Below are positions 8,199 through 21,385 of a DNA stretch of 64,000 bases, one piece after another. The stretch comes from Microbacterium sp. M28 (GTDB lineage: Bacteria; Actinomycetota; Actinomycetes; Actinomycetales; Microbacteriaceae). Position 1 is the stretch's first letter, and each line of letters begins with the position of its first letter. The stretch lies in contig NZ_CP107546.1 in assembly GCF_025836995.1 (NCBI RefSeq), positions 744,001 to 808,000 of the forward strand, in the 5' to 3' direction. The notes below the pieces were generated by a model. The model searched no databases. It saw only the letters and a program-made list of their open reading frames with translations, and was not told the DNA's origin. A program made the translations under genes and the position numbers.

Positions 8199-8534
8199 TT
8201 GCCCGTCCCCCGGATCCCGCGTAAGTTATTACTTGTTCGCCCCACAGGGAAGCGGAAAGGCCGAGAGCCTCACCCCCCTCAAGCGGAGAACCACCCCCGA
8301 TCCTTCTCTCACTTGAGAGTGCGGACGTTCGCGTCTAGGATGGGGGATCCACCTCGTGGTACGCGGTCTACCGGCTGCGCAGCGGATCTTCGATCCGAAA
8401 GCGCCGATTTGACAGCCTCCGCGAAACGGATAAGCTAGAGAAGTTGTCTCGAAGCCTTCAGTGCTTCGGTTCATCACCTCTGGTTCCGGCCTTCCGGCGT
8501 GTCGATTTGACAGGCCGAGCGGGACGGATAAGAT
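8199..8534 (+). promoter_or_regulatory. Tandem rRNA operon promoters
   Basis: Positions 8111-8790 contain no gene. I read four sigma-A-type promoters. The first is a weak TTGCCC-17-TAAGTT (8199-8227). The second is TTGAGA-17-TAGGAT (8313-8341). The third and fourth are a near-duplicate pair, TTGACA-16-TAAGCT (8409-8436) and TTGACA-16-TAAGAT (8507-8534), 98 bp apart and both followed by AGAGAAGTTG. Several promoters in series are typical of rRNA operons. Confidence 0.75.
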
Positions 8535-8790
8535 AGAGAAGTTGCCCTTCGGGCCTGGTCGTGAGGCTGGGTCGGGGGAGCGTCTGATCCTTGAGAACTC
8601 AACAGCGTGCACTTGTCAAATGCCAAATTATCCTCGTCTCCACTTTTGTGGGGGTGAGAATTCCTTTGGATCAAAGACCAACCTTCTTTGTTGGGGGTTG
8701 GCATTCGGATGAAGTCAGTTGATTTTGTCTCTTTGGTCAGTTTCAAACTCGCTGCCTGCATGGTTTTCCCCGTGTGGGTATGCATTTCTT
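8535..8790 (+). other. 16S rRNA leader
   Basis: A 256-nt leader with relatively low GC. It contains TTGAGAACTCAACAG, which resembles TTGAGAACTACACAG in the 16S-23S spacer near 10590; paired motifs like these are usual antitermination or processing elements in actinobacterial rRNA operons. No open reading frame there looks real. Confidence 0.6.
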
Positions 8791-13802
<5,012 letters not shown>

Positions 13803-13922
13803 CACCTCGAATCAACACTGGCTTGATTTGATGCTACGCGTCCACTTTGTGGTTCTCGATGTACGGTCGAGAACCCTACAGGCACCACGTGTGTCTTTAG
13901 GTTTGATTGAAACATCAATAGT

Positions 13923-14041
13923 GTTTCGGCGGCCATAGCGTGAGGGAAACGCCCGGTTACATTCCGAACCCGGAAGCTAAGCCTCACAGCGCCGATGGTA
14001 CTGCAGGGGGGACCCTGTGGGAGAGTAGGACACCGCCGGAC
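13923..14041 (+). rRNA. rrf: 5S ribosomal RNA
   Basis: About 119 nt. The ends GTTTCGGCGG and CCGCCGGAC pair. The conserved CCGAACCCGGAAGCTAAG and GGGAGAGTAGG segments are present. It lies 120 bp after 23S; that spacer has no gene. Confidence 0.96.
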
Positions 14042-14051
14042 TTCTTTTATG

Positions 14052-14086
14052 AAAGAGGCCACCCCAGTGCTGGGGTGGCCTCTTTT
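14052..14086 (+). terminator. rRNA operon terminator
   Basis: A perfect 16-bp stem AAAGAGGCCACCCCAG and complement with a 2-nt gap, ending in TTTT: a strong intrinsic terminator just after 5S. Confidence 0.92.
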
Positions 14087-14133
14087 GCGTTAGGTGCTCG
14101 CGCCCCGTGCGCCCACGCTGCCAGGATGGTCCC

Positions 14134-14484
14134 ATGGGCACCGTCGACGACTATCTGGCCTCTCTCGGTGACGACGACCGCGCTGCGATCGGTCGCGTGT
14201 ACGAGATCGCGCGCGACGTCGTGCCCGATGCCGAGCAAGGCGTCGGCTATGGCATGCCGGCGCTCACATACCGTGGCCGTCCCCTCATCTCGGTCAAGAA
14301 GGCGAAGGCACACGTCGGGCTTTACCCCTTCAGCGCTTCCGTGGTGAGCGCGCTGGCGACGCAACTCGCACAGCACGTGGGTGGGAAGGGCACCATCAGG
14401 TTCCAGCCGGGAGCACCGCTGCCCGACGACGCCATCCGCGCGATCGTCGCCGCGAGGCGCGCCGAGATCGACTCGGCTTTCTGA
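14134..14484 (+). CDS. DUF1801 (YdhG-like) domain protein
   Basis: The 116-residue product reads as a DUF1801 protein: an N-terminal DDYLASLGDDDRAAIGRVYEIA helix pair, then the family pattern GYGMPALTYRGRPLISVKKA and AHVGLYPFS. It closes with KGTIRFQPGAPLPDDAIRAIV. Relatives are small cytosolic proteins of the SufE/iron-chaperone-like fold with poorly known function. The ATG at 14134 is preceded by CAGGAT with exactly 6 bp between, so the transcript is probably leaderless. An upstream in-frame GTG at 14107 has no supporting signal. Confidence 0.85.
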   Translation: MGTVDDYLASLGDDDRAAIGRVYEIARDVVPDAEQGVGYGMPALTYRGRPLISVKKAKAHVGLYPFSASVVSALATQLAQHVGGKGTIRFQPGAPLPDDAIRAIVAARRAEIDSAF

Positions 14485-14506
14485 CGCGGGGGTCGCCCGG
14501 CCCGCG

Positions 14507-15205
14507 TCAGCTCGGGAGGGCGGGCAGGATGAGGCCGATGGCGATGGCCACCATGACGACTGCGATCACCGCGTCGAGGATTCGCCAGGCGCGTGGCGTC
14601 CGCAGCCAGCGTCCGAGGTAGCGCGCGCCGAAACCGAGTGCGGTGAACCACAGGCAGCTGGCCGTGATGGCGCCGGCGGCGAACAGCCAGCGGGAATCAC
14701 CGTAGGTGGCCGCGATGGAGCCCAGCATCAGCACGGTGTCGAGGTAGACGTGCGGGTTGAGCCACGTGAGCGCCAGTGCCGTGAGGATGACCGGTACGAC
14801 GGAGCGCGTTCGCGTGGTGACATCGGCCGTGGCCACGCGGCTCGGTCCGGTGCCGACCAGCTGCTCGGACGGGCGCGTCTCGGACTCGATCGTGTCTTCC
14901 TGGGCCGGATCGAGTGTCGCACCTGTGCCGCGCCACGCCCGACGAGCTGCCAGCATTCCGTATCCCAGCAGGAACGTGGCACCCAGCCAACGCGCCACGG
15001 TGAGGAGCCACGGTGCCCCCTCGACGAGGAAGCCCAGACCGGCCACACCTGCAGCGATCAGCACGGCATCCGAGGCGGCGCAGATGACGACCACCGCGAG
15101 GACGTGCTCGCGGCGGATGCCCTGGCGCAGCACGAAGACGTTCTGCGCGCCGATCGCGACGATGAGGGACAGGCCGAGGCCGAGGCCGGCGAGGATGGAG
15201 ATCAT
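14507..15205 (-). CDS. LysE/ArgO family amino-acid exporter
   Basis: The 232-residue membrane protein begins GLGLGLSLIVAIGAQNVFVLRQG, the canonical LysE N-terminal motif. It has about six hydrophobic segments with a cytoplasmic loop near residues 90-125. The family exports lysine, arginine or related basic amino acids. It is divergent from a LysG/ArgP-type regulator, the classic lysE-lysG arrangement known from Corynebacterium glutamicum. TAGCGT lies 6 bp before the ATG, suggesting a leaderless message. Which amino acid it exports cannot be told from the sequence. Confidence 0.92.
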   Translation of the reverse strand: MISILAGLGLGLSLIVAIGAQNVFVLRQGIRREHVLAVVVICAASDAVLIAAGVAGLGFLVEGAPWLLTVARWLGATFLLGYGMLAARRAWRGTGATLDPAQEDTIESETRPSEQLVGTGPSRVATADVTTRTRSVVPVILTALALTWLNPHVYLDTVLMLGSIAATYGDSRWLFAAGAITASCLWFTALGFGARYLGRWLRTPRAWRILDAVIAVVMVAIAIGLILPALPS

Positions 15206-15275
15206 GCTTCCACGCTAAGGCGCTGATCGAGTTAGGTACAGCGATGATCGTTCACGCAGCATTAGGGTGGCTTAT

Positions 15276-16169
15276 GTGACCAGAATTCCGTTGGATGCGG
15301 CCTCGACCGTCGCGGCGATCGTCGACACGGGCAGTCTCGATCAGGCGGCGCGGGCGCTCAACGTGACGCCCTCGGCGGTCAGCCAGCGGTTGAAGAGCCT
15401 TGAGGAGCAGATCGGGCGGGTGCTCATCATACGAGGACGTCCCGCGACCGCCACGGCGGCGGGGGAGGCCGTCGTACGCCTCGCTCGTCAGGTTGCGCTC
15501 ATCGAGCACGACGCTCTGGCCGGGTTGGGACTCGATGACGCGGCGCAGGCCAGAGTGGTGGTCCCGCTGGCCGTCAACGCGGACTCGATGGCCACGTGGT
15601 TCCTCCCGCCCTTGGCGCGTCTGGCGAGCGAACGACTGATCGATTTCGACCTCCACCGAGACGACCAGAACTTCACGGCCAGACTGCTCGAATCCGGGAC
15701 GGTGATGGCGGCGGTCACTTCAGAGGACACCCCAGTCGCCGGATGCACGGTCGCGCCGCTGGGCGTGCTCACGTACGACGCCATGGCGACGCCCGAGTTC
15801 TTCCGGCGCTGGTTTCCCGACGGCGTCACCCGGGCGGCGCTCAGACGCGCTCCCTTCGTGGACTTCGATCGCCGTGATTCGCTTCAGCACACCTGGCTCG
15901 CGTCCCAGGGAGTGGACGAGCTCGGGATCCCGCGACACTACGTGCCGGCGTCCTACGATTACGCGCAGGCCGTCAGGCTCGGCCTCGGCTGGGGCATGGT
16001 CCCGACGCTGCAGGAGCCGGAAGGTGACTCGGCGACCCCGCTGCGGCCGCTGGGTGGGAAGCCGATCCGGGTTCCGCTCTACTGGCAGCAGTGGAACCTG
16101 CGCTCGGTGCTGCTCGATGCGATCGCGGCCGAGATCGCGGCCGAGGCGATGCGGGTGCTCGCGCGCTGA
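15276..16169 (+). CDS. lysG: LysR-family regulator of the lysE exporter (LysG/ArgP type)
   Basis: About 297 residues. The N-terminal winged helix-turn-helix reads AAIVDTGSLDQAARALNVTPSAVSQRLKSLEEQ, as in ArgP/LysG, followed by GRVLIIRGRPATATAAGE. The rest is a periplasmic-binding-like effector domain (LAVNADSMATWFLPPL). Such regulators activate lysine/arginine exporters when their amino acid is in excess. It is divergent from that exporter with a 70-bp gap. I chose GTG 15276, giving TRIPLDAAS as in relatives, with TAGGGT 7 bp upstream; an in-frame GTG at 15267 is also possible. Confidence 0.92.
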   Translation: MTRIPLDAASTVAAIVDTGSLDQAARALNVTPSAVSQRLKSLEEQIGRVLIIRGRPATATAAGEAVVRLARQVALIEHDALAGLGLDDAAQARVVVPLAVNADSMATWFLPPLARLASERLIDFDLHRDDQNFTARLLESGTVMAAVTSEDTPVAGCTVAPLGVLTYDAMATPEFFRRWFPDGVTRAALRRAPFVDFDRRDSLQHTWLASQGVDELGIPRHYVPASYDYAQAVRLGLGWGMVPTLQEPEGDSATPLRPLGGKPIRVPLYWQQWNLRSVLLDAIAAEIAAEAMRVLAR

Positions 16170-16173
16170 GCGG

Positions 16174-16851
16174 TCAGTCGGACAGGGCGAGGGCGCGGAA
16201 CATGTCCCGCTCGCGTAGCGCGTCACGCCGGTCACCCGACGGAGCCACTCGCGTCGGCGGCTGCTGGCCCGTGGTGCGGTGGTAGAGCTCGTCGATCAGA
16301 CGCGTCGCCATGTGCACGAGCCGCCCGATCTCCTTGTCGTCCCGGTCGATCCATACGCAGCGCGGTTCATCGTGGATGGGGCGGAACTGATCGTGCTCCT
16401 CCCAGACGAAGAGGGTGCGCTCGGCGCCGAGGACATGCTGTTGCCACCACACCTGTCGCAGGTACGTCCGCGGGATCGTTCGCCAGTCCTTGTTGGTCGT
16501 CTTGATCTCGGCGAGCGTGACGCGGCCCGCGGCATCCTCCATGATCCCGTCCGGCGTGGCCAGATGGCGATGCTCGAGCTCGGCCCGGAACAAAGCCGAT
16601 GAAGGCTGGATGCCGTGCGTCGCCGCCACCCAGGCCGCGATCTCGGGCTCTCGCCGCCGGCCGTGGTCGGTGTAGGCGTTGCCGCCGAAGCGGGCACCGC
16701 CGCCGAGCTTGGCATCGGCTGCGCGGGTGATCGACTTGTCACCGGAGAGGCCGGCGACGTCGGTCGCCGTGATGCCGCGGGCCCTCGCGCGAAGCCAGGC
16801 GACGCGATCGCGGGAATCCGCGATGATGCGTGCTTGGAGTTCGGGGGTCAC
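16174..16851 (-). CDS. YqaJ-type PD-(D/E)XK nuclease domain protein
   Basis: 225 residues. The lambda-exonuclease-like fold shows in order: RGITATDVAGL near residue 25, HGRRREPEIAAWV with E70, ATPDGIM with D101, AEIKTT with E115 and K117, then RQVWWQQHV with the motif Gln residues near 133-138. All metal-site residues appear present, so an active DNase is likely. YqaJ proteins are often phage recombinases, but no phage gene is nearby. The start GTG 16851 is preceded by TATGGT with exactly 6 bp between, suggesting a leaderless message. Its substrate and role here are unknown. Confidence 0.85.
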   Translation of the reverse strand: MTPELQARIIADSRDRVAWLRARARGITATDVAGLSGDKSITRAADAKLGGGARFGGNAYTDHGRRREPEIAAWVAATHGIQPSSALFRAELEHRHLATPDGIMEDAAGRVTLAEIKTTNKDWRTIPRTYLRQVWWQQHVLGAERTLFVWEEHDQFRPIHDEPRCVWIDRDDKEIGRLVHMATRLIDELYHRTTGQQPPTRVAPSGDRRDALRERDMFRALALSD

Positions 16852-16906
16852 CAATAGACCATAACCCCGACGGGCGACGCCGCCTGCCAGACCCACCGTC
16901 GCGGCG

Positions 16907-18301
16907 TCAGTGCGATGAGGCCCAGTGCGCCGGGCCGGATGATCCAGCCGCGTACTCCTCCAGCGGAACCGCGTCGCTCGCCCACGCTCGGGCGATCGGA
17001 TCGATGATCCGCCAGCTCTGTTCGGCAGCGTCTCCGCGCACTGCCAGCATCGGATCGCCGTCCAGGATGCTGGAAAGGACCTCGGCGTACGCGCGCAGCG
17101 CTCCTTCTCCGAACTCGGTCGACAGCGTCGCCCGTTCGAGCTCGAGCGGGTCCTCGGCGCCGTTGACGTTGATCTCCAGGTCCATTCGATCCGGTCCGAG
17201 CCAGAAGCGCAGCTCTGCGCCGTCGGCGGTGCCCGTGAACCCCGACGGCAGGTGCCGGACCGGACGGAAGCGGACGGACACGACCTGTCGGGGGTCGCCG
17301 ATGGCCTTGCCGGAGCGCAGCGTGAAGGGGACCCCGGCCCACCGGGCATTGCGCACCTCGAAGGTCGCCTCGGCGAGCGTCTCGGTGCCTCGAGCCGGAT
17401 CGACGCCCGGCTCGTCGACGTAGGACGGCATCGACGCGGTGCCCACCGTCCCGGCCGTGTAGCGGGCCCGCCGCGATGCCGTCACCGGATCGTCGTTCCA
17501 CACCCGGGTCGCTCTGAGCACCGCGGTGGTCGCTTCACGGAAGTCGATCTCGTCGAGCGCCGCCGGTTCCTCCATGGCGAGGACGGCGAGCACCTGCAGG
17601 AGATGACTCTGGATCATGTCGTCCATGGCCCCTGCGCCGTCGTAGTACCCCGCACGCCCCTCCAGGCCCAGGCTTTCATCGAAGACGATCGAGACGGACT
17701 CGACGTGCTCGGCGGACCACACCGGCGCCAGCAGGCGGTTCGCGAAGCGAGCGCCGAGCATGTTGAGCGTCGTCGAGCGGCCCAGGAAATGGTCGACGCG
17801 GAACACCTGGTGTTCCGGGACCAGCCGCGCCAGGGTCGCATTGAGAGCCGCGGCGCTGGTCTCGTCCGTCCCGAACGGCTTCTCCAGCACGAGCATCGTG
17901 TCGGCGGGGATGTCGTCGGCGGTGAGCTTCGCGCAGGCGCCGGCCGCGACCGATGGCGGTACGGCGAAGTACAGCGCCGATCCTCGCGGGACCTGGCTCA
18001 GCAGGGCGCGGATCTGATCCGGCTCCATCAGGTCGCACCGCCGATACCCGATCGACAACTGCTCGACGGCAGAGGCGGCATCCGCCGTCGCGAAGGAAGC
18101 TGCGACGACGTCGCGGAGTTGCTCGTCCGTCCAGTCCTCGCGATCGGCGCCGAGCAGGCTGATCCTGCGCGCCGGCTCCAGGGCGAGCAGCTGCCCGAGT
18201 GCCGGCAGCAGCAGTCGGGAGCTGAGATCGCCGCAGGCGCCGAAGATGACGAGCGTCACTTCCTCGAGCGCGGCGGTGTCCGCTGCGGTTTCCTCGTGCA
18301 T
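16907..18301 (-). CDS. zwf: Glucose-6-phosphate dehydrogenase family protein (divergent)
   Basis: 464 residues. The N-terminal nucleotide fold has GACGDLSSR (21-29) and the family EKPFG (140-144). The G6P site reads RVDHFLGRS (168-176), where the usual form is R-I-D-H-Y-L-G-K-E: the conserved Lys and Glu are replaced by Arg and Ser. The catalytic-His region DMIQSHLLQVLA is intact. The enzyme oxidises glucose 6-phosphate, or possibly a related sugar phosphate, with NAD(P). It is divergent from a GH15 enzyme, not in a tal-zwf-opcA cluster, so it may be a second paralogue. The ATG has TACTGT 7 bp upstream. Confidence 0.85.
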   Translation of the reverse strand: MHEETAADTAALEEVTLVIFGACGDLSSRLLLPALGQLLALEPARRISLLGADREDWTDEQLRDVVAASFATADAASAVEQLSIGYRRCDLMEPDQIRALLSQVPRGSALYFAVPPSVAAGACAKLTADDIPADTMLVLEKPFGTDETSAAALNATLARLVPEHQVFRVDHFLGRSTTLNMLGARFANRLLAPVWSAEHVESVSIVFDESLGLEGRAGYYDGAGAMDDMIQSHLLQVLAVLAMEEPAALDEIDFREATTAVLRATRVWNDDPVTASRRARYTAGTVGTASMPSYVDEPGVDPARGTETLAEATFEVRNARWAGVPFTLRSGKAIGDPRQVVSVRFRPVRHLPSGFTGTADGAELRFWLGPDRMDLEINVNGAEDPLELERATLSTEFGEGALRAYAEVLSSILDGDPMLAVRGDAAEQSWRIIDPIARAWASDAVPLEEYAAGSSGPAHWASSH

Positions 18302-18379
18302 GAGCCCGACAGTAGACGTCGCCGGAGCCCGGCGCCAGACCGTTGCCGGCCCCGGCCGCGCATGCCAGAATCAGGCCCC

Positions 18380-20170
18380 ATGCCCGCACCGATCGAGGAC
18401 TACGCGCTTCTCAGCGACTGCCGGACGGCCGCTCTGGTCTCGAAGGAGGGCAGCATCGACTGGCTGTGCGTTCCCCGGTTCGACTCGGCCTCCGTCTTCG
18501 GTGCTCTCCTCGGTGACCCGGCGCACGGATGCTGGAGCCTGCGCCCCTCCTCGGGACGGGCACGGGTGACCCGTTCGTACCTGCCGGACACGTTCATCCT
18601 CGTCAGCCGGTGGGAATCGGGGGACGGCGTGGCCGAGGTGCAGGAGTTCCTCGCGCTGCACGACGAGCGCGTCCACCTCGTGCGTCGTGTCGTCGGGATC
18701 GAGGGCTTGGTCGACATGGAGACCGAGCTGCGACTGCATTTCGACTATGCGCGAGCGTTGCCATGGGTACGGCAGATCGGGACCGCGGCGAAGCCGGCGC
18801 TGTGGGCGACCGCTGGGCCGGATGCCGTGGTCATCCGCGGCGTGCGCTTGAACGCGAGCGATCACGTTCACACCGGAGCGTTCACGGTCGCACAGGGCGA
18901 GACCGTCGATCTCGTGCTCAGCTGGTTCGAGTCGTCCCTGCGGACACCAGAACCGATCGACGTCGATCGCGCGCTGGAGGTCACGCGCTCGTGGTGGCAG
19001 GGGTGGGCGAGCCGCATCCAGCATCAGGGCGAGCATCGAGGCGCCGTGACGCGTTCACTGCTCACGCTGAGGGCCCTCACCCACCGGGACACCGGTGGCA
19101 TCATCGCGGCCGCGACGACCTCGCTGCCCGAGGACTTCGGTGGCTCCCGCAACTGGGACTACCGATACGTCTGGCTGCGGGATGCCGCGCTGACGCTGGA
19201 GGTGCTCATCACGCACGGCTTCCTGCGCGAGGCAGAGCACTGGCGGCGCTGGCTGCTCCGCGCCATCGCGGGAGAGCCGCACGAGGTGCAGATCATGTAC
19301 GGCATCGCGGGCGAACGCGATCTGGCAGAACGTGAGCTGACGTCCTTTCCGGGCTACGCGGGCGCAGCGCCCGTCCGCATCGGCAACGGTGCGGTGTCGC
19401 AGTATCAGGGGGATGTGATCGGCGAGGTGCTGGTGGCGCTTGAGGCCGCGCGCCTGGCCGGTGTCGAGGAGACGGAGTTCTCCTGGCCGCTGCAGCGTGC
19501 CCTCATCGAACGCGTGATCGCGGGGGCCGGTCGCCCCGACAACGGCATCTGGGAGATCCGCGGCGAACCACGATGGTTCACCCACTCGAGGGTCATGATG
19601 TGGGCCGCGATGGATCGCGGCGTGAGGGCGGTCCTGGAGCACGGGATGACCGGCGACGTGGAGAAATGGATCGGCACGCGCGACGCTCTGCGCGCGGAGA
19701 TCGAGGACCGCGGCGTGCACGCGGACGGCCACTTCGTCCAGCACTACGAGACGGACGAGGTGGATGCCTCGCTGCTCGTGCTTGCGCAGGTCGGATTCTG
19801 CGCGGCGAACGATGAACGGATGCTGCGCACCGTCGCGCGCATGGAGGACACGTTGATGCGCGACGGGCTGCTGCTGCGCTATCGAGCCGCCACCGGAGTC
19901 GATGGGCTGCCGGGCGACGAGCATCCGTTCCTGGCGTGCAGCTTCTGGCTCGTCGAGCAGTACGCGGCGAGTGGCCGGACCGCGGATGCCGAGTCGCTCA
20001 TGACGAGACTGTGCGCGTTCGCGAGCGACGTTGGACTGCTGTCGGAGGAGTACGACCCGCACGAGCGGCGGCAGGCGGGGAACACGCCGCAGGCGCTCTC
20101 GCATCTCACTCTCGTGCGCGCCGCGGACGCGCTCGCCGGCCACGCGGGTCGCGCGGCGGATCGGAGATGA
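18380..20170 (+). CDS. Glycoside hydrolase family 15 (glucoamylase/trehalase-like)
   Basis: 596 residues, typical of intracellular actinobacterial GH15 enzymes. The N-terminal beta-sandwich begins IEDYALLSDCRTAALVSKEGSIDWLC. The alpha/alpha toroid carries GGSRNWDYRYVWLRDAAL (about 252-270), and the C-terminal general-base region is LLSEEYDPHE (about 553-561). No signal peptide is seen. Family members hydrolyse alpha-glucans or alpha,alpha-trehalose to glucose; the substrate cannot be decided. Divergent from the G6PDH gene, which could use the glucose after phosphorylation. ATG 18380 was chosen because it gives the conserved N-terminus. CAGAAT lies 8 bp upstream. Confidence 0.9.
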   Translation: MPAPIEDYALLSDCRTAALVSKEGSIDWLCVPRFDSASVFGALLGDPAHGCWSLRPSSGRARVTRSYLPDTFILVSRWESGDGVAEVQEFLALHDERVHLVRRVVGIEGLVDMETELRLHFDYARALPWVRQIGTAAKPALWATAGPDAVVIRGVRLNASDHVHTGAFTVAQGETVDLVLSWFESSLRTPEPIDVDRALEVTRSWWQGWASRIQHQGEHRGAVTRSLLTLRALTHRDTGGIIAAATTSLPEDFGGSRNWDYRYVWLRDAALTLEVLITHGFLREAEHWRRWLLRAIAGEPHEVQIMYGIAGERDLAERELTSFPGYAGAAPVRIGNGAVSQYQGDVIGEVLVALEAARLAGVEETEFSWPLQRALIERVIAGAGRPDNGIWEIRGEPRWFTHSRVMMWAAMDRGVRAVLEHGMTGDVEKWIGTRDALRAEIEDRGVHADGHFVQHYETDEVDASLLVLAQVGFCAANDERMLRTVARMEDTLMRDGLLLRYRAATGVDGLPGDEHPFLACSFWLVEQYAASGRTADAESLMTRLCAFASDVGLLSEEYDPHERRQAGNTPQALSHLTLVRAADALAGHAGRAADRR

Positions 20171-20177
20171 CCTCGAT

Positions 20178-20206
20178 TTGGCCGGACGCCTCGTCCCGGG
20201 TATCCT
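20178..20206 (+). promoter_or_regulatory. Promoter of rplJ-rplL
   Basis: TTGGCC-17-TATCCT, well spaced, about 190 bp before rplJ. Confidence 0.65.
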
Positions 20207-20213
20207 TGTCGTA

Positions 20214-20396
20214 ACCGAAGACCGCTGGTCATCGTCGTGCGCGAGCACGGCGATCGAAGCACTGCAATGCAGGGGCCCGCGCAGGACACGATCTGATTCA
20301 GCTCCGTGCGCTTGCGCCGGAGCTTTTTTGTTGCCGTGAAGGTCGAGGTCGGCGCCTCACCGCCGTGAGGCGCCTCGTACACACCAAGGAGTGACC
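20214..20396 (+). promoter_or_regulatory. L10 leader with attenuator hairpin upstream of rplJ
   Basis: The leader contains GCAGGGGCCCGCGCAGG (about 20269), which resembles the L10/L12-binding element of bacterial rplJ leaders. A terminator-like hairpin AGCTCCG-t-GCGC-tt-GCGC-CGGAGCT (20300-20324) is followed by TTTTTT. Known L10 leaders repress rplJL when L10(L12) is in excess; a hairpin with a U run before the gene suggests attenuation here. Confidence 0.7.
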
Positions 20397-20885
20397 ATGG
20401 CGCAGAAGGATGCATCGGTCGCCGAGCTCACGAAGTCATTCGAGAACTCGTCCGCCGTTCTGCTGACCGAGTACCGCGGTCTGACGGTTGCCCAGCTCAA
20501 GGAGCTGCGCAACAGCATCCGTCAGGACGCTGAGTACGCCGTGGTGAAGAACACGCTGACCAAGATCGCCGCCAACAAGGCTGGCATCACCGCGCTGGAC
20601 GACGACCTCAACGGTCCGTCGGCTGTCGCGTTCGTGCACGGCGACTTCGTCGCCACTGCCAAGGCTCTTCGTGACTTCGCCAAGGCCAACCCGCTTCTCG
20701 TGATCAAGGCCGGCATCTTCGAGGGCAACGCGCTCTCCGCCGACGAGGTCAACAAGTACGCCTCCCTCGAGAGCCGTGAGGTTCTGCTGGCGAAGGCTGC
20801 GGGCATGATGAAGGCGACGATGGGCAAGGCTGCCGCCACCATCGACGCGCTTCGCGAAAAGCTGGAGACCGCCGAGGCCGCGTAA
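20397..20885 (+). CDS. rplJ: 50S ribosomal protein L10
   Basis: The 162-residue product has the L10 N-terminal domain: [34 protein letters not shown] and [13 protein letters not shown]. The C-terminal helix that binds L7/L12 dimers follows ([12 protein letters not shown]). L10 anchors the L7/L12 stalk and in known systems represses its own mRNA. The ATG at 20397 lies 5 bp after AAGGAG; an in-frame GTG at 20391 overlaps that site and is rejected. rplL follows after 47 bp. Confidence 0.98.
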   Translation: MAQKDASVAELTKSFENSSAVLLTEYRGLTVAQLKELRNSIRQDAEYAVVKNTLTKIAANKAGITALDDDLNGPSAVAFVHGDFVATAKALRDFAKANPLLVIKAGIFEGNALSADEVNKYASLESREVLLAKAAGMMKATMGKAAATIDALREKLETAEAA

Positions 20886-20932
20886 GCGACCGGTGTTCTC
20901 GTCAACAAACCCCATCTATTAGGAGATACATC

Positions 20933-21316
20933 ATGGCTAAGCTCACCACTGAGGAGCTGCTCGAGCAGTTCGCCGGCCTGACCCTCGTCGAGCTCAACGA
21001 CTTCGTCAAGGCGTTCGAGGAGAAGTTCGAGGTCACCGCTGCTGCTCCCGTCGCCGTCGCGGGTGCCGCGGGTGGCGCAGGCGCTGCTGAGGCTGAGGAA
21101 GAGAAGGACTCCTTCGACGTCATCCTCGAGGCCGCTGGCGACAAGAAGATCCAGGTCATCAAGACCGTCCGCGAGCTCACCTCGCTGGGCCTCGGCGAGG
21201 CCAAGGCTGTCGTCGACGGCGCTCCGAAGGCCGTCCTTGAGGGCGCCAACAAGGAGACCGCCGAGAAGGCCAAGGCTGCTCTGGAAGAGGCAGGCGCCAC
21301 GGTTACCCTCAAGTAA
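20933..21316 (+). CDS. rplL: 50S ribosomal protein L7/L12
   Basis: The 127-residue product begins with the dimerisation helix [18 protein letters not shown]. An Ala/Gly-rich hinge follows (about 43-58), then the C-terminal domain [20 protein letters not shown] and [17 protein letters not shown], which recruits translational GTPases. ATG with TTAGGAGAT upstream. The operon ends at a strong terminator 21 bp after the stop; rpoB does not follow. Confidence 0.98.
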   Translation: MAKLTTEELLEQFAGLTLVELNDFVKAFEEKFEVTAAAPVAVAGAAGGAGAAEAEEEKDSFDVILEAAGDKKIQVIKTVRELTSLGLGEAKAVVDGAPKAVLEGANKETAEKAKAALEEAGATVTLK

Positions 21317-21337
21317 TCACTGCGTCTGAACGCTTCG

Positions 21338-21365
21338 AAAGGCCCCGGGTTCGCCCGGGGCCTTT
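21338..21365 (+). terminator. Terminator of rplJ-rplL
   Basis: A perfect 12-bp stem AAAGGCCCCGGG and complement with a TTCG tetraloop, flanked by A and T tracts; can act for both strands. Confidence 0.9.
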
Positions 21366-21385
21366 CTGCGTGCGTGCGCGACGGC

